A stretch of 64,000 nt of DNA from the NCBI GenBank assembly GCA_006538405.1, contig BJKQ01000009.1, positions 2,366,001 through 2,430,000 of the forward strand. The letters run 5' to 3'. The notes beneath the pieces were generated by a model. That model saw only the letters and a program-made list of their open reading frames with translations, was not told the DNA's origin and did no database searches. This stretch comes from Hansfordia pulvinata (lineage: Eukaryota; Ascomycota; Sordariomycetes; Xylariales). A program made the translations under genes and the position numbers. This document shows, piece after piece, positions 1 through 10,362 of this stretch; position 1 is the first letter of the stretch, and the number at the start of each line of letters is the position of its first letter.

Positions 1-510
1 CACCCAGCCCGAGTACGACCTGTTCCGCGTCGAGTTCACCGACGGCCCCTCCATCGAGCGCGCCGCCTTCTTCACCAGCTTCCCCAACGAGCAGGCCTCC
101 TCCCTGCCCTCCGACATGGGCCTCAGCCTCGACGACGACCGCGTCGCCGTCAACGGCGCCAAGGGCGAGGCCGCCAGCGTCGCCGGCGTCTACGCCGTCG
201 GCGACTGCAACTCGGACGACGTCACCAACATCCCCCACGCCATGTACACCGGCAAGCGCACCGCCGTCTACCTCCATGGTGAGTCCCCCCCCCCCCAGTT
301 TGATTTTTTTTTTAAATCAATGTCTTTTTCTCTTGCACATCTCTCTCTCCAGAAACTGACACCCGAGCCACACACGCAGTCCAACTTGCCCGCGAGGAGG
401 CCATGACCGCCCTGGGCAACCAGAAGAGAGACCTCGAGCTCGACCCCCGCGCCGTCTGGGAGGAGATGAACCCGAGGGACGCCCTCTACGCCGGCAAGTT
501 CGACCAGTAG
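1..510 (+). CDS. Thioredoxin-reductase-like FAD/NAD(P) oxidoreductase, 3' part
   Basis: This is the C-terminal part of a class II pyridine nucleotide-disulfide oxidoreductase; the 5' end lies outside the window. Two exons are visible, 1-278 and 380-510. The intron 279-379 has a GTGAGT donor and a CAG acceptor, and it contains a C12 run. The phase-1 junction gives a Val followed by QLAREEAM. The segment GVYAVGDCNSD followed by IPHAMYTGKR matches the C-terminal FAD-binding signature of the thioredoxin reductase/GliT-like fungal family. The redox CxxC, if present, would lie upstream and cannot be checked. These enzymes transfer electrons from NADPH through FAD to a disulfide or small-molecule substrate. 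The gene converges on the GMC oxidoreductase, with about 430 bp between stops. The family call is fairly secure; the substrate is unknown. Confidence 0.8.
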
Positions 511-937
511 GCCAAGCACCCTATATTCAAGTTCACCTGAATCATGACAATGGTGGTGTGCATGGTTCTTCTGTTGTCCCTCGCCAATCCGTTGAAGCGA
601 CAAAGAAAGAAAGTTGGGCGTCTTTGACCGGTTAGAGAGAAAACGAAAAGGGAAACGGCGTTTCGGGTGCATTCTTATCAACGCGTAATTCAAAAACCTA
701 CACTTATTGCAATTTTTGGGTCTCTCACGACACAGCACATAGACGGCATAGATAGAAAGCATAACATTTGAAGTATTTGTTTTTCTTCGCTCCTAAAAAC
801 CGACCGGCTGAAGGACTGCTCGCTACTAATCGCGGCGTGCGTGACCTACTAGAGATATATACTCTTAACCGATGCTAAACTCGACTCCACTCAACTCGAA
901 GCGCGCACTGTTCAACAAGCTTCTTCTTCTCCCCTAA

Positions 938-2546
938 TCACAGGTCCTGGCCCGCGATCACGTCCGCCGCCTGCTCCGCGAGCGCGTACACGGCGACCTG
1001 CAGGTGCGCGGCGATGTTGACCGGGATCACCGAGGCGTCGACCACGCGCAGGCCCGCGACCCCGCGCACCCGCAGGTCCGCGTCCACCACGTCGCCCATC
1101 GCCGCCGTCCCGTGCGGGTGGTACCCGGTCCTTTTTGTGTGTAAGTGTGTTTTCGTTAGCAGCCGGGCTTTTCTCACGTTGGGCACTTCTTGACTCTGGG
1201 ATGGCTTGTCTGGCGACTCGGGGAGTGTGTGTGTGTGTATGTAGGGTTCAGTAGGAGAAGCCACAGAGAAAGGAAGAAGAAGAAAAACGAGGAAAGAAGA
1301 GAAGGAACGAAAGTAACAAAACTCGACATGTCAAGATGGGGAAGGTCACAGAAAGAAAGAAGAATGGGGGAGGAAAAAAGGGAAACTCACTGGACCACCG
1401 CCCGGGCGCGCTCGTCCAGCTCCTCGTCCGAGGGGTCCGAGGGCAGCGCAGCCATGCCGGCCGGGGGCGCGCTCTCGCCGGCCAGGACGTCGCGGCCGAG
1501 CCGCGTGGCCCGCACGAACCGCCGTCCCTGGCGCAACATCTCGCGGTGCGCGTAGCGGTCGACCTCGGTGGCCAGATAGTTGGGGTCGACCAGCGGGGGC
1601 GCTATCGCGGCCGCCGCGGCCGCCTCCGGGCTGCTGTTGCTGCTGCTTCCGGGCCCGCCACCGCCGCCCAGCATGACCCGCCCGCGCGACGTCGTCGTCA
1701 GGCCGAACTGCACGAGCCGCGCCTTGGACCCGTCCGGTGCCCCGGCGTAGACCAGGACGTACTCGAGGAACGGGCGGCCTTCTTCTTCTTCTTCTTCTTC
1801 TCCTTCTTCTTCCACTTTCTTCTCCTTCCCCCCTTCCCCCCCGGCAAGCACTCCCCTCCGCCGCCGGCGCAAGAGCGGGTGCGTCGCCGGGTCCGGGCGG
1901 GCGCCCTCGTCCCTCTCGATGGCGTCGGCGAGGCCCTCCGCCGGCACCGACGTGGTGACGACCCAGTCGCTCGGGATGCCGCCGAGGGCGTACTCGGGCC
2001 GCGCGCGAACAGCGGGTTGGCCGACCCCAGCGCCCACCCCTCCTCCGGGCGGCGCACGTCGACCACCGTGTAGCTGATGGTGTGGTCGATCAGGTTCTCG
2101 CCCACGCCGGGGCGGTCGAGGTGCACCTGTATTCCGTCTGAGAGCGCGAGGGAGCCGAGAAGAAGGCACGCGCGACTGGTCAGCTTCTTCAAGCCCTTTA
2201 GAGCCGACTTTGTGTGTCCAGAGGATAAGGTAGGTAGGTATTTTTCTTACGTCCTTCCAACTCCTCAGCCGGCCCGATGCCCGACAGCTTCAGGATCTTG
2301 GGGTGTAGATCGCGCCGGCGGAGACGATCACCTGCCTCCCGCGAATCGCCTCCCCGTCCAGGAGCCGCACCCCGCGGGCGACCAGCTCACCGCTGGGGGA
2401 GTCCCTCTCGAGCAAAACGTTCTTGACCTCTGCCGGCGCGCGAGCGGGTGTGTTGTCAGCTACAGGAGTATCTCTCACGAAGGACAGAGGCCTCTCTGCC
2501 GCTACGGCAGCGCCGAGGCGCGGAAAAGCAAAAAAGAGTGAGACAT

Positions 2547-2592
<46 letters not shown>

Positions 2593-3141
2593 ACTTACGC
2601 GTATCCGTCCGCACAGTCACGCCATCCAGCGGGTACACGTTCGAGGCCAGCTGGCGCCTGCCGCCCACCTTGTTAAGGATGACGGCGGCGAGGCCCAGCG
2701 AGCCGCCGGCGTTGGCGTCGAGGCCGCGCCGGGCCCTGACCCCGAGCTGCTCCCACCCCTCCCGGGCCAGGTCGCGGAGCGGGAACGGCCTGTCCCGCGA
2801 CGTCTGCAGCTGGACGGGGCCGTCGGAGCCGTGCTGGTCCGGGTCGATGGGGTCGTACTCGGACTTGTCGCCGTGGTCGTCCTTATCGGCGGCTGCGGCA
2901 GCCGCAGCAGCAGGGGGGCTCGTCTCGGTCCTGCGCATGAACGGCAGCAAGCCGTCGTAGCTCCACCGCCGGTCGCCGACCCGCTCCGCCCAGTCGTCGT
3001 AGTCCCTCCTATCGCCTCGGGTCCAGACAGCTGGCGTGGGCATCGTCAAGAAGAGTCAGCTGGTGTGGCGGGCTTGGTTGCCTCTGCGTGAGGTTGAGCC
3101 CCGAGACTTTCTTTCTCTTGCCTTTTCCGGGTATCCCCCCC

Positions 3142-3174
<33 letters not shown>

Positions 3175-3486
3175 TGTGTGTGTCTATCTCTCTTTATTTT
3201 TCTCTCACTTACAGCCGTTGATGATGGTGCCGCCGCCGAGACCCTTGCCCTGGGGGTAAGAGAGGACGCGCCCGTTGGCGTGCGCCTGGGGCACGGTGGA
3301 CCCCTGCCAGTCGAACTCGCTGGCGGTGTGGAAGGTGTTGCGCGAGGGCTCCAGGATGTCCTCGCGCCGGCGGGCGTCCGCTCCGGCCTCGAGCAGGAGG
3401 ACGCGCAGCTCCGGCTTGCGCTCCGCGAGGCGGCTCGCGACCACGGAGCCCGCGAGGCCGCCGCCGACGATAATGTAGTCCCACAT
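938..3486 (-). CDS. GMC-family FAD oxidoreductase, with two frameshifts
   Basis: This is a glucose-methanol-choline oxidoreductase that would oxidise an alcohol using FAD. Exons are 3486-3213, 3030-2599, 2429-2251, 2137-1391 and 1130-938. All introns are GT-AG, and three have a good CTGAC branch site. The start is the ATG giving [13 protein letters not shown], the ADP-binding fold at the N terminus. Other landmarks are LLLEAG, the second GMC signature SAGAIYTP...[14 protein letters not shown], and the C-terminal catalytic block HPHGTAAMG with a second His about 40 residues later. No signal peptide is seen. The reading frame breaks near 2300-2303 and near 1996-2008. Adding one base at each site restores all exon phases and about 608 aa, normal for the family. 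A Glu-rich insert comes from a TTC microsatellite. The frameshifts are either assembly errors or real damage. Confidence 0.85.
1779..1812. repeat. TTC/GAA microsatellite inside the GMC gene
   Basis: A run of TTC/TCC triplets on the plus strand is read on the minus strand as a poly-Glu stretch in exon 4 of the GMC oxidoreductase. It is flanked by a Lys/Glu-rich segment. It keeps frame, so it lengthens the protein without breaking it. Confidence 0.8.
2553..2589. repeat. (GA)n microsatellite in a GMC intron
   Basis: An almost perfect AG dinucleotide tract of about 36 bases lies wholly within the GMC intron 2430-2598. Confidence 0.9.
3142..3183. repeat. (CT)n-(GT)n compound microsatellite in a GMC intron
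   Basis: About 8 CT units are followed directly by about 13 GT units. The tract lies inside the first GMC intron (3031-3212), so it has no coding effect. Confidence 0.9.
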
Positions 3487-4720
3487 GGCCGTGGGCAGCA
3501 GGGCGTAAGTCTGTTTCGGGCGGAGGGGTTGTGAGGGCTGTTTCAACAAGTGGCCGTGGGGTGGCTGATACCTACCTATGTAGTAGCGTCAGCTCGAGTC
3601 GTGACGAGGGTCTCTGGTCGATATATCTCCTGTCTTGCCGCTCTAACTCGCTAGCAAGCAGGAAGATTCGCCGGTCTTGCAATGTACTAACTGAGCTAGC
3701 CTTTTCCCGGCTCCGGGGTGGTTACGACGTCCCGGCGATCCCCCGTGTCCAACGGTTCTTCGCTTACCCGGCGGCCTTCGGTTCCCTCGGACGTCCTGCT
3801 GGCCCTCTATTCGGCGAAGCTGGGACCATAGAGGCGCGATACACAGCCAGGCCCTATGTAAGTGGCAGTGTCAGCTCCGATGAGGACTCGCACTGGTTCC
3901 AATCACTCTTGGATCAAATCTCGCTGCGTTCTGTTGGCCCCCGGCGCTCTTGCTGGCTGGCCAGTCTCTTGCTAGTCATCTTGAAGAAAAGCTTTCCGGG
4001 GCCTTTCGCCTTCTTCCCAGCCATCTGGCCAAAATTCGATCATTGCCCAAGGCCGAAGGATGTCTATCTGGGTTCGTGGCGGGCCATCACCTTGGCTAAC
4101 TTCGGGCTTGCTCGTGACGACGAGCCGCGGAGTGGGCGCCATGACAGATTCCATACACGCGTTCCGGGAGACCCGGCCTCTGCGTAATTTCCAAAAGGAC
4201 AGCCTCCCCTCGGGCTTCGGTCGCGATTCGTGAAAGTGCAGGCCGGAGCCGAAGGAGTTTTGCCGCGAGGAGGTTGGACCCGGCGCCCGAGAGTATGGCC
4301 CACTGCGACTGTCAACGGACGCCCAGACTATCACGAGTGCGGCTACCACCGTAGGCCTCATTGACGTGCTAATGCATAGCGGGATAGGATTATGACTGAG
4401 GCTGTGCTTCCGATAGCGGCCAAAAGCTGAGAAGCATGTTGGAAGAACGTGAAAGACTGTCAAGATAAAGCAGTCAAGTATGTAAATGCCTAAACGACGC
4501 AGGGTATTCGAGAACTTAACACACACGAGCCCGGTTCGGGCCGAATCCAGCGACTCGACACGACAAGGAAAAAGGAGGACGAAACACCATTCTTAACTCA
4601 ACATTGCCTCCAGACGCCAGCTCGGCCACACCGCAAACCCTAGCATACCCATCATCGCCCGCGACTAGCCCCGCGTGCGCGGCTCAGCTCAACCCTTTCC
4701 CGACCCGCCAGCCCGGCCCA
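3487..4720. other. Intergenic, with tRNA-like relics
   Basis: About 1.2 kb lies between the start of the GMC gene and the 3' end of the dynamin-like gene. I see no convincing protein gene. On the minus strand, 3590-3705 holds two diverged tandem copies of a tRNA-5'-half-like segment, each with GCTAGC, AGTTAG and GCAAGAC in that order. Neither has a convincing B box or closing acceptor stem. The open frames here have no recognisable domains. Confidence 0.5.
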
Positions 4721-7700
4721 CTAAGAGAACCGGCTCAGGTTGGCGAACCTCGGGTTGTCGGAGTACACGGCTCCGCTGAGGACCTGGGAGCCGCCGCCGC
4801 CGCTGAACACAAAGGGCTTAACGCCGCCGGCCTTGCCCGAGTCCGCGCCCTGATCCGCCGACGGCAGCGTCGGGGTCTGCGAGCCGTTCTCATTGTTGGG
4901 CGACGACGACGCCGACGACAGCGGCGGCGGTGGCGCCGAGGGAGCGAGCCCCGCGAACGGCGACGGCGAGTCCCGCGGCCCGGAAGCAGCAGCACCGGAG
5001 GCCCCGACGGCCCGACGGCCCCGAACGGCGACCCGCCACCGGGGAGCAGGTACTTTGCGAACCCCGACGACGACGAGGAGGACGGTGCCGGCGCTGCTTT
5101 CCCCTCTTCCCCTCCCGCCCCGGCCGCGGCCGCGGTCGCGGAGGAACCCTCGTGCCCGCTACCAAGCGGTTGCGCCACGGCCCCGACAGACGCGAACGGG
5201 GACGGGGAAGCGGCGCCGCCGCCGACGAGGACGAAGACAAAGACCCACTGACCGCCCCTGACCCCGCTTGCGCCTGCGCCGCTGCCGCCTTGGCCCGGAG
5301 AGCGGCGAACGGGGACGGCGACGCCATGGCCGCGGGCCGCGCCGGCGAGGACGACGGCCCGCCGCCCACGCTCGCCCAGTAGGACGCGAAGGGCGAGGGT
5401 GCCGCCGCTGGCGTCTCGGCGGCGGGCGCGGGCGCGGGCGCGAGCGCGGATGGAGCGGCGGCGGGTCCCGCCTCGGCCTCGGGGCGGTTCTCGGACGTCG
5501 GGCTGTTGTCGGCGCCCGACGACGACAACGGGGCAGCCTCTGCGGGGCCTCCCGCGACGTCGGCGTCGGCGGAGGCGCCCCGCTCGACGAGCACGGTCGA
5601 CCCGTCCGACACGGAGGCGGACCCATCTCCGGCCCCGTCTTCTTCGTCCTCGCCACCCCCGCCCTTCTTCCCCTCGTCCCGTCCCTCGACCTCGCTGCTG
5701 CCGGGGCTTGGCTCGACGAGCACGGTCGAGCTGTCGGACGCCTCGCCGTCTCCGCCCGCGTTCCCCCGGAAGCAGCCACAGCCGCGGCGGCGGCGGTGGC
5801 GTTGCCAACGCTGGCCCTCTCTCCTTCCCCTTCTCCCTCTCCACTCTCCTTGGCCGCAGTGGGCGCGTTGCTCGCGTACTGGTTGGCCTGCTGCAGCTGC
5901 AGGAGCAGCCTGCGGTTCAGGTTGACCTCGTCGCGCAGCTGCTGCCGCTGCTGCTTCTGGTACTGCCTGTCGCCTAGCGCCGCCAGCCTCTCCATGACGT
6001 CGTCTCTGTCGTTGTCGTTCTCGGCTTCGTTGCCCTTCTTCTCCTCCTTCTTCCTGCCCTTCTGGTGGCCGCGGAGCTTGCTGGGCGAAGAAGGCGGGGG
6101 CGGGCCCGTGTCCGAGTCCGAGTCCGAGGAGCCCGGCGAGGCGGGGCGCACGGGCAGCGAGAAGACGAAGCTCGGCGTCGGCCTGCTGCTGCTTCCGAGG
6201 CTGGTGGTGGTGCTGCTGCTATCCGCGGGTGCCGGTTGCGTGGGCCGCTGCGCTGCAGTAGCTGGCGCCGGGCTGCCGCTCGAAGATGCCCGAAACGGCA
6301 GCGAGAAGACGAAGCTCGGCTTCGGCGCGGCGGGCGCAGCGGGCTGGGCTCCTAGGGAGGGCGACGTGGAGGCGCCGGCCGAGAATGCCGGGACAGGCGG
6401 GACCAGGGCGCCGGGCCTCAACGCGGGCGCGGGCGGACCGGGAACAGCGGGGGCCGAGGCCGAGAACGCCCTCACTGCTGGCGGCGGCGGCATCGGTGAG
6501 CCGGCGGGCGTCGTGGAGGGACTGCGGGGCACGCCGGGCGGCTGCGGTGCTGATGATCCGAAGGGGCCGGGACGCCGCCAGGGCATCGGCGGAGCCGGGG
6601 CCGGGGCGGGACTGCTCGGGAACGGCGCGACGGCAGGGCTGGTGAAGCCGCTCGCCACGGCCGCGCTTCCGCTGTTGCTGCTGCTGGCCGCTACGCCCCG
6701 CCGGGGCCGCGCAGGACGGGTCTTGGGGACCTCGGGCATTGCGGGCAGCGGTCGGCTGCTGGTCTCGCGCTCCGCGGATGCTGCGGCCGAGGAAGAGAGT
6801 GAGGAAGAGGCGGCGGCGGCCACGAGATGGCTGCGGCGCGGGGCCGGCGTCGGCGTCGCGTCCGCAGCAGCCTCGCCGGCTCCGCCCGAGATGGTCACCT
6901 GCGGCGAGTCGGAGAGGAACGTCGTCGCGCTCGAGTAGTCGCGCCGAGCCCCCGGCCCCTCGAGGTGGTCAGCCGCTCCGGCCTGGGCGCCCGGCGTCTC
7001 CTGCGCCGCCGCCGCCTCGCCGAACAGCGGCTGTCTCTTCCTCCCTCCGCTTCGGCCGCCGCCGCCGCCGCCGCCGCGAGCTACGGTGTCCTCTGCCTTG
7101 ATCCCCCTGGCTGACGCCTGCTTGACCGGCCCGAAGGGGTCGGCCCCCGGGACCGCCGCCGCCGGCGACTCGGGATCGCCCACCGCGGCGTGTGCAGGCC
7201 AGGCTTCTGTCCCTGCCTCCGCACCACCGAGAATGTCTGCCGCCGACGACGACCACGACGGGCCCATCGTCGTGTAGTCCAGCATGGAGCTGGGGAGGAC
7301 TGCGCGTCTCGTCAGCGATGGGATCATGGACACGTAAGAACGGGGTTTTTCCCCCCTTCTCTCCTCCAGGTTCAGGGGCTTCTACTCACACAGAGGGGCT
7401 CTGACGCCGTACTCGCCGTGCTGGCGACACAGCGCGCGGGCCTCGCCGAGGACGCGGATCTCGTCGGCGAGACGGGCGCGCTCGGCCAGGAGGCGCGGGG
7501 GGTCGGCGGCGGCGCGCAGCAGCTTGGCGGCGTCGAGGGCGGAGGCGCCGCACAGCAGGGCCTGGGGCCGCAGGACGCCGGCGAGGCGGTCGACCAGCAG
7601 GCGCTCGACGGCGAGGTCCATGACGTTGCCGAGGAAGGCGAACAGCCGGCGGAACGGCGCCGCGCTGCCCCTGCCGCTCCCGCTGCTGCTGCCGCCGCCG

Positions 7701-9040
7701 CCGTTGCCGTCGTCGTCGCCGCCGCCGCCGGGCCGCGACACCTCGACGATCTTGGCCTCCAGGTCGCGCGCCGCGCCCTCGAAGAAGACGTCCACGTACT
7801 CGCCCAGCAGCAGCTCCCGCACGCCCGCCGCCGCCCGGTCCTCCCCGAGCAGGTGGTCCAGGCTCTCCTCCATGAACGCCCGGCACACCGCCGCCGCCGC
7901 GCGGGCGTGCGCGCGCCCGGCCTCCGCCCACTCCGCCGGGTCCTGGCTGTAGCTCGCCAGCGGCCGCGCCACCGCCGCCCCGCTCGACGCCTCCACCGCC
8001 GTCGCGATCCCGGGGAGCGCCCGCCGCATCGCCCCGCCGAACGCGTCGGACATGAACCCGGCGAGGCTGTTGCTGCTCGCAGAGGCATCATTGTTGCCCT
8101 CGCCTTTCCTCCCTCTTGGTCTGCCGTGGACGCGGCGCGCGGGCGTCTCCCGGACCGCCCACGACGACGACGACGATAGCGACCGAGATCGCGCGCCCGC
8201 CGGACTACCGCCGGCGTCGAGGAGGCCAACCACCCACGTGCGCCGGCGCGCCGGGTCGTGGTCGCAGAGGTCCTTGCGCATGGCGAGCGGCACCTTGGCG
8301 CCGGGCGGCAACACGCCCACCAGCACGCTCGCCTCATTGGCCGCCGCGCGCTCGCGCAGGAACGCGGCCTTGTCCGTCACGCACGCCACGGCCCTGACCG
8401 GCGGGATCACCCTCCTGCCGCCGTCCCCGCCGTCGGGGAGGTCCGCGTGGATCGAGAGCTCGACCCGGCTCCACCTGCTTCCGCCGCTGCTGCCGGGCGA
8501 GGGGACGGCTGCCGCGGTCCTCGTGTTATTGTTGTTGGTGTTGTCGTTGCTGTTGATGTTATCACCGTGCTCGTCCAGGATGGCCCGCCGGGCTTTGGAC
8601 ACGAGCGACGGCAGGTCGTCGAGGCTGTAGCCGCTGACGAAGACGCGCTCCGGCTCCGGCTCCGGCTCCTCGTCCTCGCACTCTCCCTCGTCCACGCCGC
8701 CCGGCAGCGGCCACGCCGTGTAGCCGACCGTCACCCGGCTCCCCTCGCCCCCGCTTCCCGAGCCGCCCGGGCCGAGAGCCCCCTTGGTCACCGTATCCAG
8801 GCTCACCGTGAACGGCGTCCGGTCGTCCAGCCGGATATCGCCGCCGTCTTCCTGCTGCTGGGCATCGTGATTGCCCCCCGCCACCGCCGTCGCCGGCGGC
8901 AGCAGCTTGATGCCCCAGATGATGTCCAGGAGGTGCAGGGGGTCGAAGGACCCGGGCATGAGCACCACCTCGGGGAGCGCCAGGTACTCGTCCAGCCCCG
9001 TGCGGAGCAGACCCTCCGTCAGCTCCCACGTGGACTCCAT
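4721..9040 (-). CDS. Dynamin-like protein lacking GTPase motifs, with long low-complexity tail
   Basis: Exon 1 is 9040-7390 and exon 2 is 7299-4721. The 90-nt intron (GTGAGT donor, GCTGAC branch, CAG acceptor) joins them in phase. Exon 2 needs three single-base repairs (near 5763-5767, 5198-5207 and 4998-5005), after which the protein is about 1410 aa. Residues 1-50 follow the start of a dynamin G domain (GLDEYLALPEVVLMPG), but the GxxxxGKS P-loop is replaced and no DxPG or TKxD motif is visible. Residues of about 330-450 resemble a dynamin stalk (W..A..H....C..F). Residues of about 480-545 resemble a GED, ending ERARLADEIRVL. The tail is Ala/Ser/Pro-rich. It carries PSFVFSLP twice, KPFVFS once, about five SPFA/SPFG motifs and a Gln-rich coiled coil. 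The dynamin link is by eye only, and the function is unknown. Confidence 0.6.
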
Positions 9041-10362
9041 GGCCTTCGCCTTCGCCTCCTTCTACCAAGTCCCTCTCGGTCTCTGTCGACGTTTGTCGAG
9101 ATGTGTGTTTGTGTGTGTGTGTTGCTGGACGAGGCCCGAAGATAAGCCCAGAGTGTACATCAGATGCTGGAGGCGGAAAATGGAAAGCGAACCAGGTCGA
9201 GACAAGATCGATTCTGGCAGGTGTGGTGGGTGCTGCTTTTCTTGTTCGCAGCGCAGTTTCTCTCATCACGCAGCAGGACCCGGATTCATGACGAGAAAGA
9301 AAAATCGTCCTCGAGTTCGGTGGGCTCGCTCGGGGAGTCGTGCCGATTTATACTCGGCTCACAGAAAAGGGGGCAGTATCCGAGTCGCATGCGAAGCCGC
9401 TCTGCTCGAGGTAACACAGGTCGAGAATATTACTTGTATCCACTGCGGCAGAGCTGAAGCGGTCCTCATGCAAGAAGCCGAGCGCCTTGCAGCCTGCGTC
9501 TGGCGTTTGTGTTACGTCCCTTACCCGATGCCTTGGCCAGATCGGTGATGCCTCGGGCCGTCTCCCATCTCTATGGGCTCAGACTCGGCTGCACTGGCAA
9601 TTGGAAATCGACGGGCCACTTTCTTCTGAAGGGGGAAAAGAACACAAAAAGCAAAATTTCCAGATCTCCCATTGTGCGCTGCTTCCTATATCGAAACGCA
9701 ACGCTGCTACCCGGGCATGGTTGTTGCCGCGCACCCCCCAGTGATACACTCGTATAACCATCCCTGCGGCCCACGCGACCAACATCCGTGTCCATTGTCG
9801 AATAGCCGCCACTCTGACTGCTGTGGGAGAACGCAGACTCCCCACCAGCCCACAGTTCGCCGCAGACATCACCTCCGATGGCGCCACGTCGTTACACAGT
9901 TCCAAGCTGGCACCCGAGCCCAAGCCCGGTCCTCTGCAGATCCGCTGTCCAGCCCTTCTTTGTATACGGCTGCTCTCGACGAGGCGGTCGCGCGTGATGG
10001 GCCGCACGCACACCTGCTGGCGCGACCGCGCTTTCGTGTTACGCGCGTTACACGAGCGGCTCACGCGCGGTAGGGTAGTGTCGGGTACGGGGACCCGTCG
10101 GATGCCCACCACTTGCACCCCTGGAGCATCGGAAGGCGGCTCGGGTTGAAGCGCGTGGCAGGTCACATGACGGCTGGACACTCAGACGGACGCTGCAAGG
10201 ATCGACTGGCTGGCTGTCATTGCTCGAGGCCAGCTACTTGGATCTTGGAGAATCGGTAGTTGGGTGATGTAGGTGTGACTACCTGGACTTGAAACTAATA
10301 ATTCAAATATACACAAGAAACAAAAGGACAGCCGTCCAACCCGTTTCGACATGATCTCCCGA
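9041..10362. other. Intergenic, upstream of the dynamin-like gene
   Basis: About 1.3 kb between the dynamin-like start and the tannase stop codon. It must carry the dynamin-like promoter and the tannase terminator. A short CA tract is present at about 9103-9122. I recognise no gene. Confidence 0.5.

Noticed and set aside
5268..6938. A 556-codon open frame on the plus strand
   Set aside because: Antisense to the low-complexity tail of the dynamin-like gene; a Gly/Ala/Arg-rich composition artefact.
7372..7389. A stop codon at 7382 as the end of a separate dynamin-like gene
   Set aside because: A GTGAGT donor at 7389, a CTGAC branch and a CAG acceptor at 7300 join the two frames in phase, so one gene is the simpler reading.
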